From assembly GCA_934045075.1 (NCBI GenBank), contig OW203729.1:5799816-5863815 (forward strand): a stretch of DNA of 64,000 nt, read 5' to 3'. The notes below the pieces were generated by a model. The model saw only the letters and a list, made by a program, of their open reading frames with translations. It had not been told where the DNA came from and ran no database searches. Source of the DNA: Yponomeuta sedellus. Lineage: Eukaryota > Arthropoda > Insecta > Lepidoptera > Yponomeutidae. Positions 1 to 11,035 of the stretch are shown in pieces; the first letter of the stretch is position 1; each line of letters starts with the position of its first letter. The position numbers and the translations under genes are program-made.

Positions 1-2002
1 AGTCATTGTTACAGGTAGGTGTACGAAGCTACAACCTCTCGATTAAGAGGCCAGCTTTCTACCGATTCACTGCTCTGGAATTAGGTTTTGTGAACTACCA
101 GCATAGAAGTATAGAAGTGAATCTAAACATTTATCGCATTAAACATCCTTTTTCACCGTGATGGCGAAATGCCTATCTCGAAGGAATTCCATAGGAATAC
201 TACGTTTTATACCACGCAAGAAACATTGTTCAACATGATTTACTTTACGTTCATAAATTCGATTAGGAAGTGATTGATGGACGGGCGAGTTCGGGAGACG
301 GGGGCTGGTACGCGTGAGGTCCCAGTCTCATCACAATATTCACAATACACGGGCCAGTAAACCTACAGTAAAAACACACCCTTCCACCCTTCGTTGATAG
401 AGACGCTTTTCACGCGTACTAAGTAAACAAAAAGCATTCATCGAGGGAATCGAGCGTGGGCAGATAGAAAATAGGTCTTTTATCGAGAAACTTTTCAGCA
501 CCAAACGCAAAATACCTGAACGATGGAATCTGATCGCCATTCATAAGGTGACATCGAAATTTTGCATGTTTATTTCTTTGAAATAATAACAAAATATAAT
601 AAAACAATCGACAAAAGCAAATGACATTGCTACTACTTTTCAATAGCCTCAAAACAATAAAAAAATAATTTTATTTCACTAATGTTAACACTATCGGTAA
701 ACACAAATAACATTGCTACCAATTTTGAATAGCTTATAATAATAAGACACATAAAAACTTATTTTATTTCGCTAATTTAAGACTAGGTGGCGCTGCCGGT
801 ATTCTTTATCGCGGTATGATTACATCCATAATGTAAAGATACCTTTGCAAATGAAATATTTTTTTACCGACAACATGGTAAGGATTTACATGACAAAACT
901 ATGACAAACTGAAAACCTAATATTTTGAAGTCAAATAAAAATTTATTTTATATACTTAGTATTGCATTTATTACAAATATCTTTGTCCTTGTGTAAACAC
1001 TTTGTCCATCATTAGAGCCTTGCTGAGAATCAGCGGTGTGAGCAATTAACCTGGAGCAATTACTGAGCCTGAAGCTGCATGGACATAACTCCTGCCTCCT
1101 ATATGTTGTGTTCCGATGTGTTGGTCATGTCGTTTTTTTTTCTAAAATACGTCTTGTAATGTCTATGTGGCGATAAATAGATAAATTTCTTCTTTTTCTA
1201 ATAGAAAAATGCGTCGCGAATAGCCCGTAGGGTCTCGCAGTGTCTACCGAAAGGATGGAGGCAACCGCACTCCGGATCCACGGGTGTTACTTGAAACAAA
1301 AATTGCGGACCGCCCTTCCCGCCTAACCCACCCTGGCCCCAGACAGATCCCCTCCGAATAACAATGCTCCAAATTGGTGCGTACGAATTTTATGCCCAAT
1401 GTTAACTGCCTTTAATTACCTATTGGATACAGTCACGATTTAGCGAGTAATTGTCGCTGATAGATTGCGAGTAACGTATTCTCCGTCGGTCGATATCGGG
1501 CATGGCGTGATGGTGATGCACGTGAGATGATAAAACAAAGGTTGAAGTTAATCGATGTGTACGAGCTTTGGGATCGAGGCGGAGCTAGGAAAAATGCAGA
1601 TTTTTTTTGGACTAAATTAATTTGGTGAAAGAATGTGGATAGATTTGGCCTTTTTATGTTATGTACGGAAACGTGACTTTTACCCGCGGTTTCTAGTTCA
1701 CTGAAATCTGTTAATCTCCTCATCTGGCAGTTGTTTTCGGTATGCACTTTGGCCAAGATAGCTGTTAACAGAATATAAATATATTGTTAGTGTACAGCCG
1801 ACAGAACATTAACCCTTACGTGTGCACTCTACTCAGTTATGTTACGGGCGACTTAGCGACAAAAATGTAAAGGTTGAGGTACTGTCCACTGCAAGAGAAA
1901 TTTTTGATCAGGGGGTTAGATTTGATTTCTGCGATTTCTTTTGTGTTTAACACTTCTAGCTCAAACGTTTCTTCTGTGGACGGTCGCTTTCTAAGAGGTT
2001 CG
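1..2002. other. Non-coding stretch, no gene recognised
   Basis: I see no conserved exon here on either strand. The open frames are short and lack recognisable motifs. The first ~60 bases resemble the reverse complement of a tRNA-like SINE head (compare 31510-31560), but weakly. A diverged two-copy tandem repeat lies at about 617-689 and 702-780, sharing the motif acattgctac and an ending like tttatttc-ctaat. If the nemo exon at 19738-19931 continues to the left, this may be intron of that gene. Confidence 0.5.
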
Positions 2003-2014
2003 TTGTATACAATT

Positions 2015-2278
2015 CTGCTTCTGCTTCAGGCTATATTAGTCCACTGCTGGACATAGCCCTCCCCTAATGAGTGCCATAGCACAAGGTTGTGCCATCATTG
2101 GGGGGTAATGGCCATAATCCCCACGCTGGGCATGCGGGTTGGGGATCGCAGATTGGTGGAATTGTACTGCAGGGGGCGCTGCTGCCCACCCCCCGGTTTG
2201 TGTCCCTTAGTTGCCTTTTACGACACCCGCGGGAAGAATTTGGGTTGGTGCTATTCTCTAGGCCGACACCACACAGCA
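2015..2278 (-). repeat. SINE with RTE-like 3' tail, flanked by TTGTATACAATT
   Basis: Read on the minus strand, the element ends in a tail around gagggctatgtccagcag, tggactaatatagcctg. The same tail ends the RTE-like LINE fragment at 32175-32545 and the pieces at 27600-27695 and 29653-29715. The body is shared with 3704-3965. It is bracketed by exact copies of TTGTATACAATT at 2003-2014 and 2279-2290, which fits a target-site duplication. A further copy lies at 2298-2309. This is a non-autonomous element that probably borrowed LINE machinery through its shared tail. Confidence 0.7.
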
Positions 2279-2399
2279 TTGTATACAATTACAGCCGTTG
2301 TATACAATTACGGGACGCTAAAAAGCCCAGTAGCACACAGGTAGCCTCAAGTGTTAAGGCGCTAGCTAGCGCCACCAATTGTATACAAATCATAAAATA

Positions 2400-3700
2400 A
2401 ACTTGTTTTACAATACGTTTTTTTTTTTCGAAAAGTAAACATCAAAAATCTTAATATCTGTGATAATGATTTTTATTCCATTGGTAGCGCTAGTTCGCAC
2501 CCCGAACCACCTTGATAGACGCACGCTCGGTGAAGTACCATAAATTATTTAAAGCCAACGTTTGCGCGGAACGAGAGAATAAACTGGGAAAATAGTAAAT
2601 GCTATTTCCAGCAACGTCGTCGGTTCAAATCCCGAATGTCAATGGCACGGAGGAAAACGGCAGCGAGTTGCGCACGCGCCGGGCCAGGATAAATAAACGC
2701 TACAGGTTGATTGAACCCGCGAACTGCGCGTAATAAGGGTTCAACCTGGCATCTGGCGAAATGCGAAACGCAGTACGTTGAACTAAATAATGAAGTAAGT
2801 ATGACGCTGTTCACTGCCGGCCATTGCCTTGTTCATCGCAATGTTCGAAATAAGTAAAGACAAAACGCATAACGCTTTGTAATTAAAATCTTAATTTAAT
2901 TTCTATGGGTATACATTTACGGGTAACGATAAGAATCGAAATGAAATGAAAAGGTTTTATTTAAAGTAGCGCAGATACTGGGCTTAATGAACGTTACAAG
3001 TCAAACTAGGTGTCCATTTCAAAATCTGGATCATTTTGGAGAAAAAATGGACAACAAAACTCCAAACTTAGTCTTTTCAAATTCCTTAATTAACAGAATT
3101 TACACAGATTCTACAAAACTCGTGAATTTTACATGCTTGAATTCCAGACATCATTGTCATCTAAATAATCCTTAATATTATTAGCTCTTTTGGCACAAAG
3201 TGTACTTTACACATTTTTTGAACCGCGCTTCAGTCAAACTTAATATATCTTCAGGGATTTTATTGTAGAAGCGTATACAATGCCCCATGAAGGATGTATT
3301 AACCTTTGCCAGCCTAAATCTTGGGATCAAAAGTTTAGCATAACAACAGCTGTCATGTGTGCCTATCTGCTAAATGGACCAGAAATGGGGGTAGATTATG
3401 GTTGATATTTGCTCAGTACATGCACTATGGTACTTATGCCCTTTAAGATAAGAGTTTATGTGTCAGTCCAGAACGGTTTAACACGACACGACCGTAACTT
3501 TATAAAATATTGATTTGCCATGCAATCAAACAGCGTGGCACATCTAATGCTGCGAGGGAATAATTGTTAACTGCGGCTAAGCTAGGCACTAAGCGATTAT
3601 GTATTCACTCGGGTAGAGATCACTAGAAAGACAGTTGTTAGTCGTTTCCTCTTCGTCATTTATTCTCCTTTTCCTCCGATACAGGTATCTTTTATTCGTC
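2400..3700. other. Non-coding stretch, nothing recognised
   Basis: No exon or known repeat boundary could be supported. The segment around 2930-3180 resembles the sequence near 45500-45690: both contain aaaaggttttatt-aaagtagcgcag and then cttaatgaacgttacaa. It is therefore probably a piece of a dispersed element. Confidence 0.4.
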
Positions 3701-3703
3701 GTC

Positions 3704-3965
3704 AGGCTATACTAGTCCACTGCTGGACATAGCCCTCCCCTAATGAGCGCCACGTGTTGCTATCATAGGAGGTAATGCCCATAATCCCCACGCTGGGCAT
3801 GCGGGTTGGGGATCGCAGTTCGGTGGAATTGTACTGCAGGGGGCGCTGCTGCCCACCCGCCGGTTTGTGTCCCTTAGTCGCCTTTTCAGACACCCGCGGG
3901 AGGAATTGGGTTGGTGCTATTCTCTAGGCCGACACTACACAGCACGGCCGACACCACACAGCACA
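3704..3965 (-). repeat. SINE copy, same family as 2015-2278
   Basis: The element carries the same body and tail as 2015-2278, including ccacgctgggcatgcgggtt and gtactgcagggggcgctgct. The right side is followed directly by a pair of perfect fold-backs (3966-4135). The second of these belongs to a different repeat family, so the locus is a nest of insertions. Confidence 0.7.
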
Positions 3966-4135
3966 CTCTTTTATTATTACTCCTAAAGTAATGAAACGAT
4001 ACCAGCTCTTTATACATACAAAGGGTTGGTATCGTTTCATTACTTTAGAAGTAATAATAAAAGAGACCTATATCGGAGGAAGACCTCGTGTCCCAGCAGT
4101 GGGGACATCCCCACTGCTGGGACACGAGGTCTTCC
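3966..4135. repeat. Two adjacent near-perfect fold-back palindromes
   Basis: Palindrome 1 has 38-bp arms at 3966-4003 and 4028-4065 with one mismatch. Palindrome 2 has 28-bp arms at 4078-4105 and 4108-4135 with a 2-base loop. The right arm of palindrome 2 is the start of the repeat at 4108-4445, so the left arm looks like a copied-back end. Both could extrude as hairpins. Confidence 0.85.
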
Positions 4136-4445
4136 TGCATCGCAAGAAAGTTAGGCCATATTCCACCACGGGGGCCAAGTCCGGGTTGGTGGAGGATTGT
4201 AAGGCGGTAACGGGACTCACTGTCAGAAGTTATCAAGCTGCCCATAAGGCCTCTGCCATAGCTTAATGACTGCCATTACATGACAGCCGGCACCAACGGC
4301 TTAACATGCCTTGAGAAGCACGGAAGCGCTCGGAACAAATGCCACTAGCGGTAATCACGGGATGATCACCCATCCAGCACCTGACCGCGCTGTTGTAGCT
4401 TAACTCAAGTGATTGATTCCAATCACTCAGTGCCACTAGCCCACG
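4108..4445 (+). repeat. Interspersed repeat (ccccactgctggg family)
   Basis: This family recurs at 35185-35505 (-), 51740-51960 (+, diverged), 54175-54450 (-) and 57465-57800 (+), with a fragment at 30655-30690. Shared landmarks are the ccccactgctggg start, a ccatattccaccacgggg block, and the phrases taatgactgccattacatga and gtgattgattccaatcactc. It is probably a SINE or a truncated LINE. No coding potential is seen. Confidence 0.7.
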
Positions 4446-4744
4446 AGCGCTTAATCAGGTAATGAAAACTAGAGTTATAAAGCACAAAGTAGTTTTAATT
4501 CGATATCTCCTAATACAGAGATGACCAGAGGGATCAGCTGATGAGAAGACAAGTAGTTCTCAACAGAGCCGCTACGGGCGCAATGCTGGCATAACGAAAC
4601 GTAAAGTATTGATGCGTTTAGTTGAGCAGCTAACAGACAGCAGGTTTATGTTCATCTTCCAATACTTTTCACGCCATACGAAACCACTATTTCCCAATTC
4701 CTCGGGCTATATCGTAGGACCAGATGTCTGGGCCCCGTTTTATA

Positions 4745-4980
4745 AAACTATAATATTATAAACGCGAAAGTATGCATGGATGGATAGATGTTGGTACTTT
4801 TTCACGTAAAAACTACTGAATGGATTTTAATAAAACTTTACAATAATATAGCTAGAATAACACATAGGCTACAATTTATAAAGATATTGTGTGAATTGTC
4901 CAAAATATGACTATAAGTAGGAAAAAATCTACCCGATAATCCTGCGTAGACGAAGTCGGCGGCACCAGCCAGTAAAACTA
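4745..4980 (-). repeat. Insect interspersed repeat, degraded
   Basis: The segment contains the diagnostic tail ataatattataaacgcgaaag and the block taacacataggctac. These are the reverse complements of the ends of the repeats at 22720-22945, 40522-40712 and 50235-50395. The copies are diverged and non-coding. Confidence 0.55.
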
Positions 4981-5146
4981 TAATTAATAGTTTGTCACGA
5001 CAATGAGGACTAATCTGAGCGGTACCAAAAAATTCCGCTTGGGCAGCGCCACTGTGTCTGGATACCTGTCAAACTGTCAAACGCCTAAAAATGTATAGTT
5101 ATTTACGTGTTACTGGGCTGTGTTCTGGTATTTAATAATATTTACA

Positions 5147-6694
5147 ATGACTACGTGTTGTGTAGTACCATTTTGTTCATTGAGAACGTCTGGACATCGT
5201 TTTCCAAAGGATAAAGCCCTAAAAAAGAAGTGGCTTATTGCTATTCGTAGAGACAAATACGAGCCGTCGCAGTCCTCTCGTGTATGCAAAAAACATTTCT
5301 TGTTATCAGATTATATCAAACCCTTGGACTCAGTGAGTGAAAATCGTAAGTTTATTTAAAATCCTTTGTTTCTTTCTGCTTTGTATTCTTGCGTGATTTT
5401 GTTCTGAACCTAACCTAAACATCATTTTCTTTTCAGCCAGGCTAATGCTAAGAAGAGATGCAGTGCCCAGCCTGTTTAAATGGACTAAATCTACTTCAGA
5501 GTCTGCTATCCAAAGGTCAGAGAGAGCAAGAAAAAGATCAGTTGATAAAGAATCTCTAGCATCTAAAATTATTCCCTTGGAAGCAGATGATAATGGTCAA
5601 GATACATTAATGAATGAAATATGTTCGGGCAGTACAGGCTCTGTTGTGGAAATATCAGTCAATGAAGTCACTGTAGAGTGTCCAAATAAAGATATTGGTA
5701 TTCAATGTGAAATAATTAGTGACTTTAATAGACAAGACAAAAACTCAGATTCTGAAATAAATAGTTGTAAGACTGCAATGCGTATTAAACATATAAACAT
5801 GAATCAAAATCTCTGGAACTACACTTTTATACAGGATTTGATAACTACGAGCATTTTCATTTAGTATTTTCGTTATTGGGTCCTGCTGTAAATCACTTAC
5901 AATATTATCCTTCATTTACTGCTCAGAAACCAAGTGATCGCTTATTCACGCCAGAAAATGAATTTTTATTAACTATTGTCAAGTTAAGAAGAAACATGAT
6001 TAATAAAGAGCTGGCATTCAGATTTGAAATCAGTGAGGCTTCAGTATCTCGTATATTCATAACATGGATAAATTTTTTGTTCTGTCAGCTGAAGGAATTG
6101 CCAATATGGATTCCGCACAAAATTTCTGAAGAGAATATGAGACACAAAGGTCAAAAATGTACAAGCACAGTAATTATTGACTGTACAGAGTTTAAAATTC
6201 AAAAGCCACAAAATCAGATTTCTCAGCAACTTACTTATTCTACTTACAAATCAGCTAATACATTAAAAGTATTAATTGGTATCTCAAGTATTGGAACTGT
6301 AACATTTATTTCAGATGCTTATGGAGGCTCTATAAGCGATCGAGTTTTATTTGAGAAGTGTGGTCTAGTGGATTTATTGGACAAAAAGGACATAGTGTTG
6401 GCTGATAAAGGCTTTCAAATTCAAGATTTCTTGGCTCATAAAGATGTCACAGTAAATGTTCCAGAATTTCTCACCCGAAATTCTGGACAGCTAGAACCTC
6501 ATCAGTTACAGCGTTCTAAAAAAACTTCTTCTCAGCGTATACATGTTGAGCGAATGATTGGGATTGGTAAAACATACAAAATACTAAGCCAGCCCTTAAC
6601 TTCAAACTTGGTTCCTTTGGGCAGCAGAATCATATTTGTTTGTTATATGCTTGTTAACTTGCGTTCTAATATTATGGAGAGCCCAGATAAGTAA
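5147..6694 (+). CDS. THAP-domain DDE transposase (PIF/Harbinger/ISL2EU type)
   Basis: Exon 1 (5147-5345) encodes a THAP zinc finger: MTTCCVVPFC, a conserved W, and VCKKHF complete the C2CH set. It ends at a gtaagt-type donor. Exon 2 starts at 5437 after a pyrimidine tract and supplies the closing THAP box DAVPSLF. The linker is acidic and Ser-rich. The remaining frame (about 5835-6694) holds an HTH (ELAFRFEISEASVSRIF) and a DDE_Tnp_4 catalytic core with D in IIDCTEF, D in LADKGF and E in HVERMIG. Joining the linker to the core needs either a very short intron (5782-5834, acceptor tatacag) or a frameshift, because the linker frame stops at 5864. The protein would bind the element ends and cut DNA in the nucleus. 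An upstream in-frame methionine codon is absent; 5147 was chosen because THAP domains start just before the first cysteine. Confidence 0.85.
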
Positions 6695-7246
6695 ATAATA
6701 TTTTTAAGTTAAGTAGGGCTGGCTTAGTATTTTGTATGTTGAACACTACACTACATGATCATATTATTATGTGCACATGATGATTATGTAGTGTAGTGTT
6801 CATCAACATTGTCATTAACTTTAAGGTTACTAATAATAAGGTTTGTATATTTAGAAATAAACAACTTTATTTTGCTTTAAATGTACTTTTATTATTCATT
6901 GACAAATGACATACATGTGCTTCAGAGGGTATGTTAAGCCGGTGGTCCCAAATATTGTAGTCTCTGACTGCAGTGTTTGTGTTAGAGGTCAGTGGACGTC
7001 TCTAACCCCCACCAACCCGCAGTAGAGCAGCGTGGTGGAGTGTGCTCTAATCCTTCCCTCCCAGGGAGGAGGCCAATACTCAGCTAAGGTACGATTAACG
7101 AGTCCGTGCAGTAAAATTAAAGTAAATTCAATACATTATCTGTCATAATGTATTGAATTTACTGTCATTTTACTGCACGGACTCAATAATCGTACTTTAG
7201 TGGGTGCGTAGTTAATACTACATGGCTGTAACGGTTACATGTAGTA
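6695..7246. repeat. Intergenic hairpin cluster between the two transposon genes
   Basis: Three inverted repeats lie between the convergent genes. Arms 6738-6763 / 6780-6808 share gaacactacactacat. Arms 7084-7138 / 7145-7199 are about 55 bases each with a few mismatches. Arms 7206-7224 / 7238-7256 are a perfect 19-bp match that overlaps the last codons of the YqaJ gene. A GC-richer block at about 6935-7075 looks like a separate repeat insertion. A polyadenylation-like aataaa is at 6857 for the plus-strand gene. Confidence 0.75.
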
Positions 7247-9195
7247 TTAACTACGCTCGGTAAATGACATACCATAAAACTTTTTAAACAATGCTGGGAC
7301 AACATGATTCTCATAAAAATTCTTGACTTTAGGAAGTATTACCTTGTTAATTAAATCGTCATTTCTATCTACAGAAATACATAAAAAGTCTTTTTGTGTC
7401 CAAATAATAAAATCGCAAAATTTACGCCCAGTAACATACATTTGTGTTTGTACTTGGTAGTAATAATTTGAACTTCTTTTTAAAATAATCTTATCGTTTT
7501 CCATTTCTATGTAATCTAAATTATTTGTACTTATCATATCATTTCTAATAGAATAAGGACACTTTGCTTCCAAAACTGTGAGAGAGCAGACAAGGCCATC
7601 AGGTGAGGCTGCCAAATATGGGTGATCTATCGAAATAAATAATCCACAAGGAAGCACCATGTTGGTTGTAGTTTCTTTATACGCTGCTATAGCATCTTTT
7701 TCATGCATTTTCCCCCATGTTGTCGGTACAGACTTGAAGTGTTTGGGATTTATGAGTGAATCAACAAACTGCTCTTTATTTTTTCTATCAGTCATATGTA
7801 CAATGGTTCCAACTGTAGAGGCAGTTATTCGAAGGGATCTTTCTTGGAACCAAGATTTTGATTTGTCCTGTTTTCTTGTTTGGCTTTCAATATTAACAAC
7901 ATCTTTTTCATTAACCTGAAACCAATGTTGAAATTAATAACTAGCCCTTCTCCACAGCTTCCTTTATGATAAACTTAAAATAATATTTCATATTGAGCAA
8001 AATAGAATTTAAATGTTTTAAGTGCTTTAAATACAACTTAATTTTAGGAGGCTTTTCAGTATACGACAAATGGGTGCTGCTTACTCGACTATAAAAGATT
8101 TATTAACAATTTAGCACAAGTAGATTAAGGTATAAGTAGGATTACTTACTTGTATTCGATTGTATATTAACTGGTACTCTGGTGATCTGAGTAAATAATT
8201 ATGATCATTGAGCATTCCTGAGATAGAGGCAGCAGCAAAGGTCCCACTAAGAGCTAGTGTGCGCTTTAGGTAACTATTGTAATTGATTATAGAATTTCTC
8301 GCTCTGTCAGAAAATGATGGCATATTTTTAAAACAATCTGGTCTTGGATCATAACACATGTTTGACTTTACCTTCTTATGGACATTGTACTCGGGAACAC
8401 ACAAATTTAAGGCATCTGATTTCTTTGGAGACACATCCATTTTACTCTTTTTTGGCATGTGCCATACTTGTTTGTTTGATGTACATGTGGATTTAATGTA
8501 CCAATGCTTATGTTCCTTAAAATGAAGTATAGCATAGGCAACTATGGCTACATGTTTGCAAACAGCTTTTGTGCCCTTGCCGGCAATACATTCACAATTC
8601 CCTTCAATAATTTCTCCCTCTTCATGAATAAGCATTCTAATAAAATAAGTTAAATGTTTTGTCGTTTCACTATTTACTTGCCCTCGATAATAGTGGTGGT
8701 TATTATATTTCATATGAACCAAAGCAGACAAAAAGAAATCCTTCATCATCCCATATCCTTTTCGATGAACAGCTGCAAATGTAGACATCCCCTCTGCAGT
8801 GTTGTAAACTTTAAAAAAATAATCATTGATATGTACTATGTCAATTTGTGGAGCTTCACTTTTATGATTTACACTTTGGAATGAACTTTCAGCTGGCCAT
8901 GATGTTTCTACAGTCAAGTTGACTTCTTCCTCCACATCCACTTGTATAAAATTGTTATTACGATCGTAAGCAATAAGTCTGAAATGAAACAAAATATAAT
9001 AATAAGTCACAACTCACAAAACATGGTATTCAAATTATAATGAGTGTAAAAAAGTAAGGTTATGTTTAGACAAATCATTATTTACCTTTCAATTAGAGCT
9101 TCTTTTCTGCCTGTGAGTTTTGCTTTTCTTTTCTTTAATTCTAATTTTAATTCTGCCACAGTCCATGAACCGTATTTATCAGTTTTATCACTCAT
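7247..9195 (-). CDS. SAP-SWIM-YqaJ nuclease protein of ISL2EU-like element
   Basis: Three exons join in phase: 9086-9195, 8150-8978 and 7247-7915, giving about 535 residues. Exon 1 encodes a SAP-like DNA-binding helix pair (VAELKLELKKRKAKLTGRK then LIER). Exon 2 carries a SWIM zinc-binding motif (CECIAGKG then VCKH). Exon 3 begins with a YqaJ N-terminal segment (WFQERSLRITASTVG) and contains the PD-(D/E)xK core as AASPDGL, then LEAKCPYS, and YYYQVQTQMYVTG. YqaJ proteins are lambda-exonuclease-type nucleases, presumed here to process DNA during transposition. Splice sites are canonical (gtaaat, gtaagt donors). No stop codon interrupts the model. The stop at 7247 lies inside a hairpin arm. Confidence 0.85.
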
Positions 9196-9277
9196 AATCA
9201 CTCATTTTATAAATAAACTACGACGAAATCAACCAAAATTCTGTTTGACAGGTATACACAAAGACTAGCGCCACCTG

Positions 9278-10660
9278 GTGGGATAAATGGCAAACATAGG
9301 CCTCATTCAATTCTTCATTGAATTCATTGCATAGATGAGTCTTTCTAATTGTTAATCTCTGAGTCAATCAACTTTACATTGTACTTCGGATAGTCACAGC
9401 AAACAACGAATAGAAATTCTACGAAATAGGGCTCTCGTGGCCTGTCGACTGATCGTTTACTCCCTCGAGGTTGCAGTACCGTTGACGGAGACTCCGTCCA
9501 TCTACCGTCAGTAAGTCTAGCGAAGTAGTAACCTGTGGCTAAGTGGATAAGTAACTGAGTAAGCCTTTCGATGGTCACTATTTGATTCAAGAGTAGAGTC
9601 GACGGTTAAATATTCTACAGAATATTTCTTGTTAGTAGCAATTTTATCTTTGAATTGTTTATAGGAAACGGCGATAAAGCTGCCGATCACCCTCGAATAT
9701 CTAATCATTCATACTAATATCCATAATTCATAAACGAAGATTTGCTACATTAAACTCGTGTTTATCCTTGTCTTCTTCTTCGCCGTATCTTCATGGCTTC
9801 CGCTACCAGATCTCTCCATTCGTTCCGATTATGCGCCAGATGTATGGATGCTTGTAGGGTCCCTTCCGAAGTCTTTATCCATGGTTTAATTTGTTCATAT
9901 TTATTGTACAATACAATCGTCATACACACGCTGTGTTTGGCAAGTCAACTACTTTTTATATCTGTACGCGGGTTAACTTAAACGTCATCGCATTATTTCA
10001 CTGTAGTCTTGATAGCGGTTGCCCATCCATGTGATCTGCGAAATAATATGCATTCAGAGGATAGTTTCGAAAGCCACATATTATATTCCTAACCTAAGCT
10101 AACTTAGATTGAAGATTCTCGAAGAGGTTTTCGCGTATAGCCACAGCTTACCAAGTTGTACTTCTAGTCTGGTCAGTCATCCTGCGGTGTGAGTGAACCC
10201 CGCCCGATAGGTCGCAGCGAGCGATATTGAGGCGACCAAATCAAGGTCGCAGAAATGACGCTGTTACTAAAACGTTTTCGAAGCGTTGTTTTGATGTAAG
10301 AACTTAAGTGTTTTCCTTTGTAAATCTTTGGGGCGACCCTCTAGCAAGGACCGCGTTGAATTACCTAATGTAGTGCTAGCTTTAACTCGAAGCTCTTTTA
10401 AAAATACAAGTAAAGCTTGGTTTATTTATTTAGGAGCACCGACAGAGTTAACATGATACGGCTGTACGAAAAACAAAATTTATTTCACGATAGTATCTTA
10501 TCACATAGTATATTTAATGACTCACGAAGCTTGTACATTAAATGTGTTAACGAATTCAATCGTAAGTAATTGTTAATAATCTTAAGGTGATTAACTTTAC
10601 CTAACAAGCACTCGCGAAAAATTACCTTAAAGAAATTGTATATATTTTTAACTAGCTTTT
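9278..10660. other. Non-coding stretch, nothing firm
   Basis: No exon is supported. A short segment at about 9790-9890 has an open frame but no recognised domain. I cannot assign a repeat family. Confidence 0.4.
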
Positions 10661-10664
10661 GCTC

Positions 10665-11035
10665 GCGACTCCGTCCGCGTGGACTTTAACAAAAGCTACA
10701 AAAGTTTGCAACCCCGTTCACTCCCTTAAGGGATAAATTTAAAAAAAAAACGGCAAAAGACGTGTTCAATCAATTGTGTTGAAAAGTATATATTTTAAGT
10801 TTCAAGAAAATTATACAACATTCTTTATTCATCCCATACAAATTTTGGCAATCCTTTTCGCCCCCTTAGGGGTTGAATTTCAAAAAATCCGGTCTTCTTC
10901 CTTGCCTACATTATATAAAGTCTCTCTGTGCAAAATTTCAGCTTCTAACGGTCCAACAAATTTAGGTCCAACGGCTTGGGCTAAGCGTTGATGAGTGAGT
11001 CAGTCAGTCAGGACTTTGAATTTTATATATAGATA
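10665..11035 (+). repeat. Insect interspersed repeat (ctagcttttgctcgcgactc)
   Basis: The element starts with ctagcttttgctcgcgactc and cgtccgcgtgg, and ends with gagtcagtcagtcaggactt followed by tatatatagat. This start and end are typical of a very common insect dispersed repeat. It has no coding frame. Confidence 0.7.

Larger units (their letters stand above)
5042..9277. mobile_element. ISL2EU-like DNA transposon with THAP-DDE and YqaJ genes
   Basis: Two convergent genes are enclosed by imperfect terminal inverted repeats. The left end, about 5042-5076, contains atacctgtcaaac after ggcagcgcca. The right end, about 9243-9277, is its inverse, containing gtttgacaggtat before tagcgccacc. The inner 13 bases are identical and the outer part is about half matched. 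A THAP transposase gene paired with a YqaJ nuclease gene is the known layout of the ISL2EU group of PIF/Harbinger-related elements. Both genes keep their catalytic residues. The exact outer edges and target duplication are not certain. Confidence 0.75.

Noticed and set aside
5120..5146. A nine-residue longer N-terminus for the THAP transposase
   Set aside because: The upstream frame opens at a non-ATG codon, and THAP domains begin at the MTTCC start.
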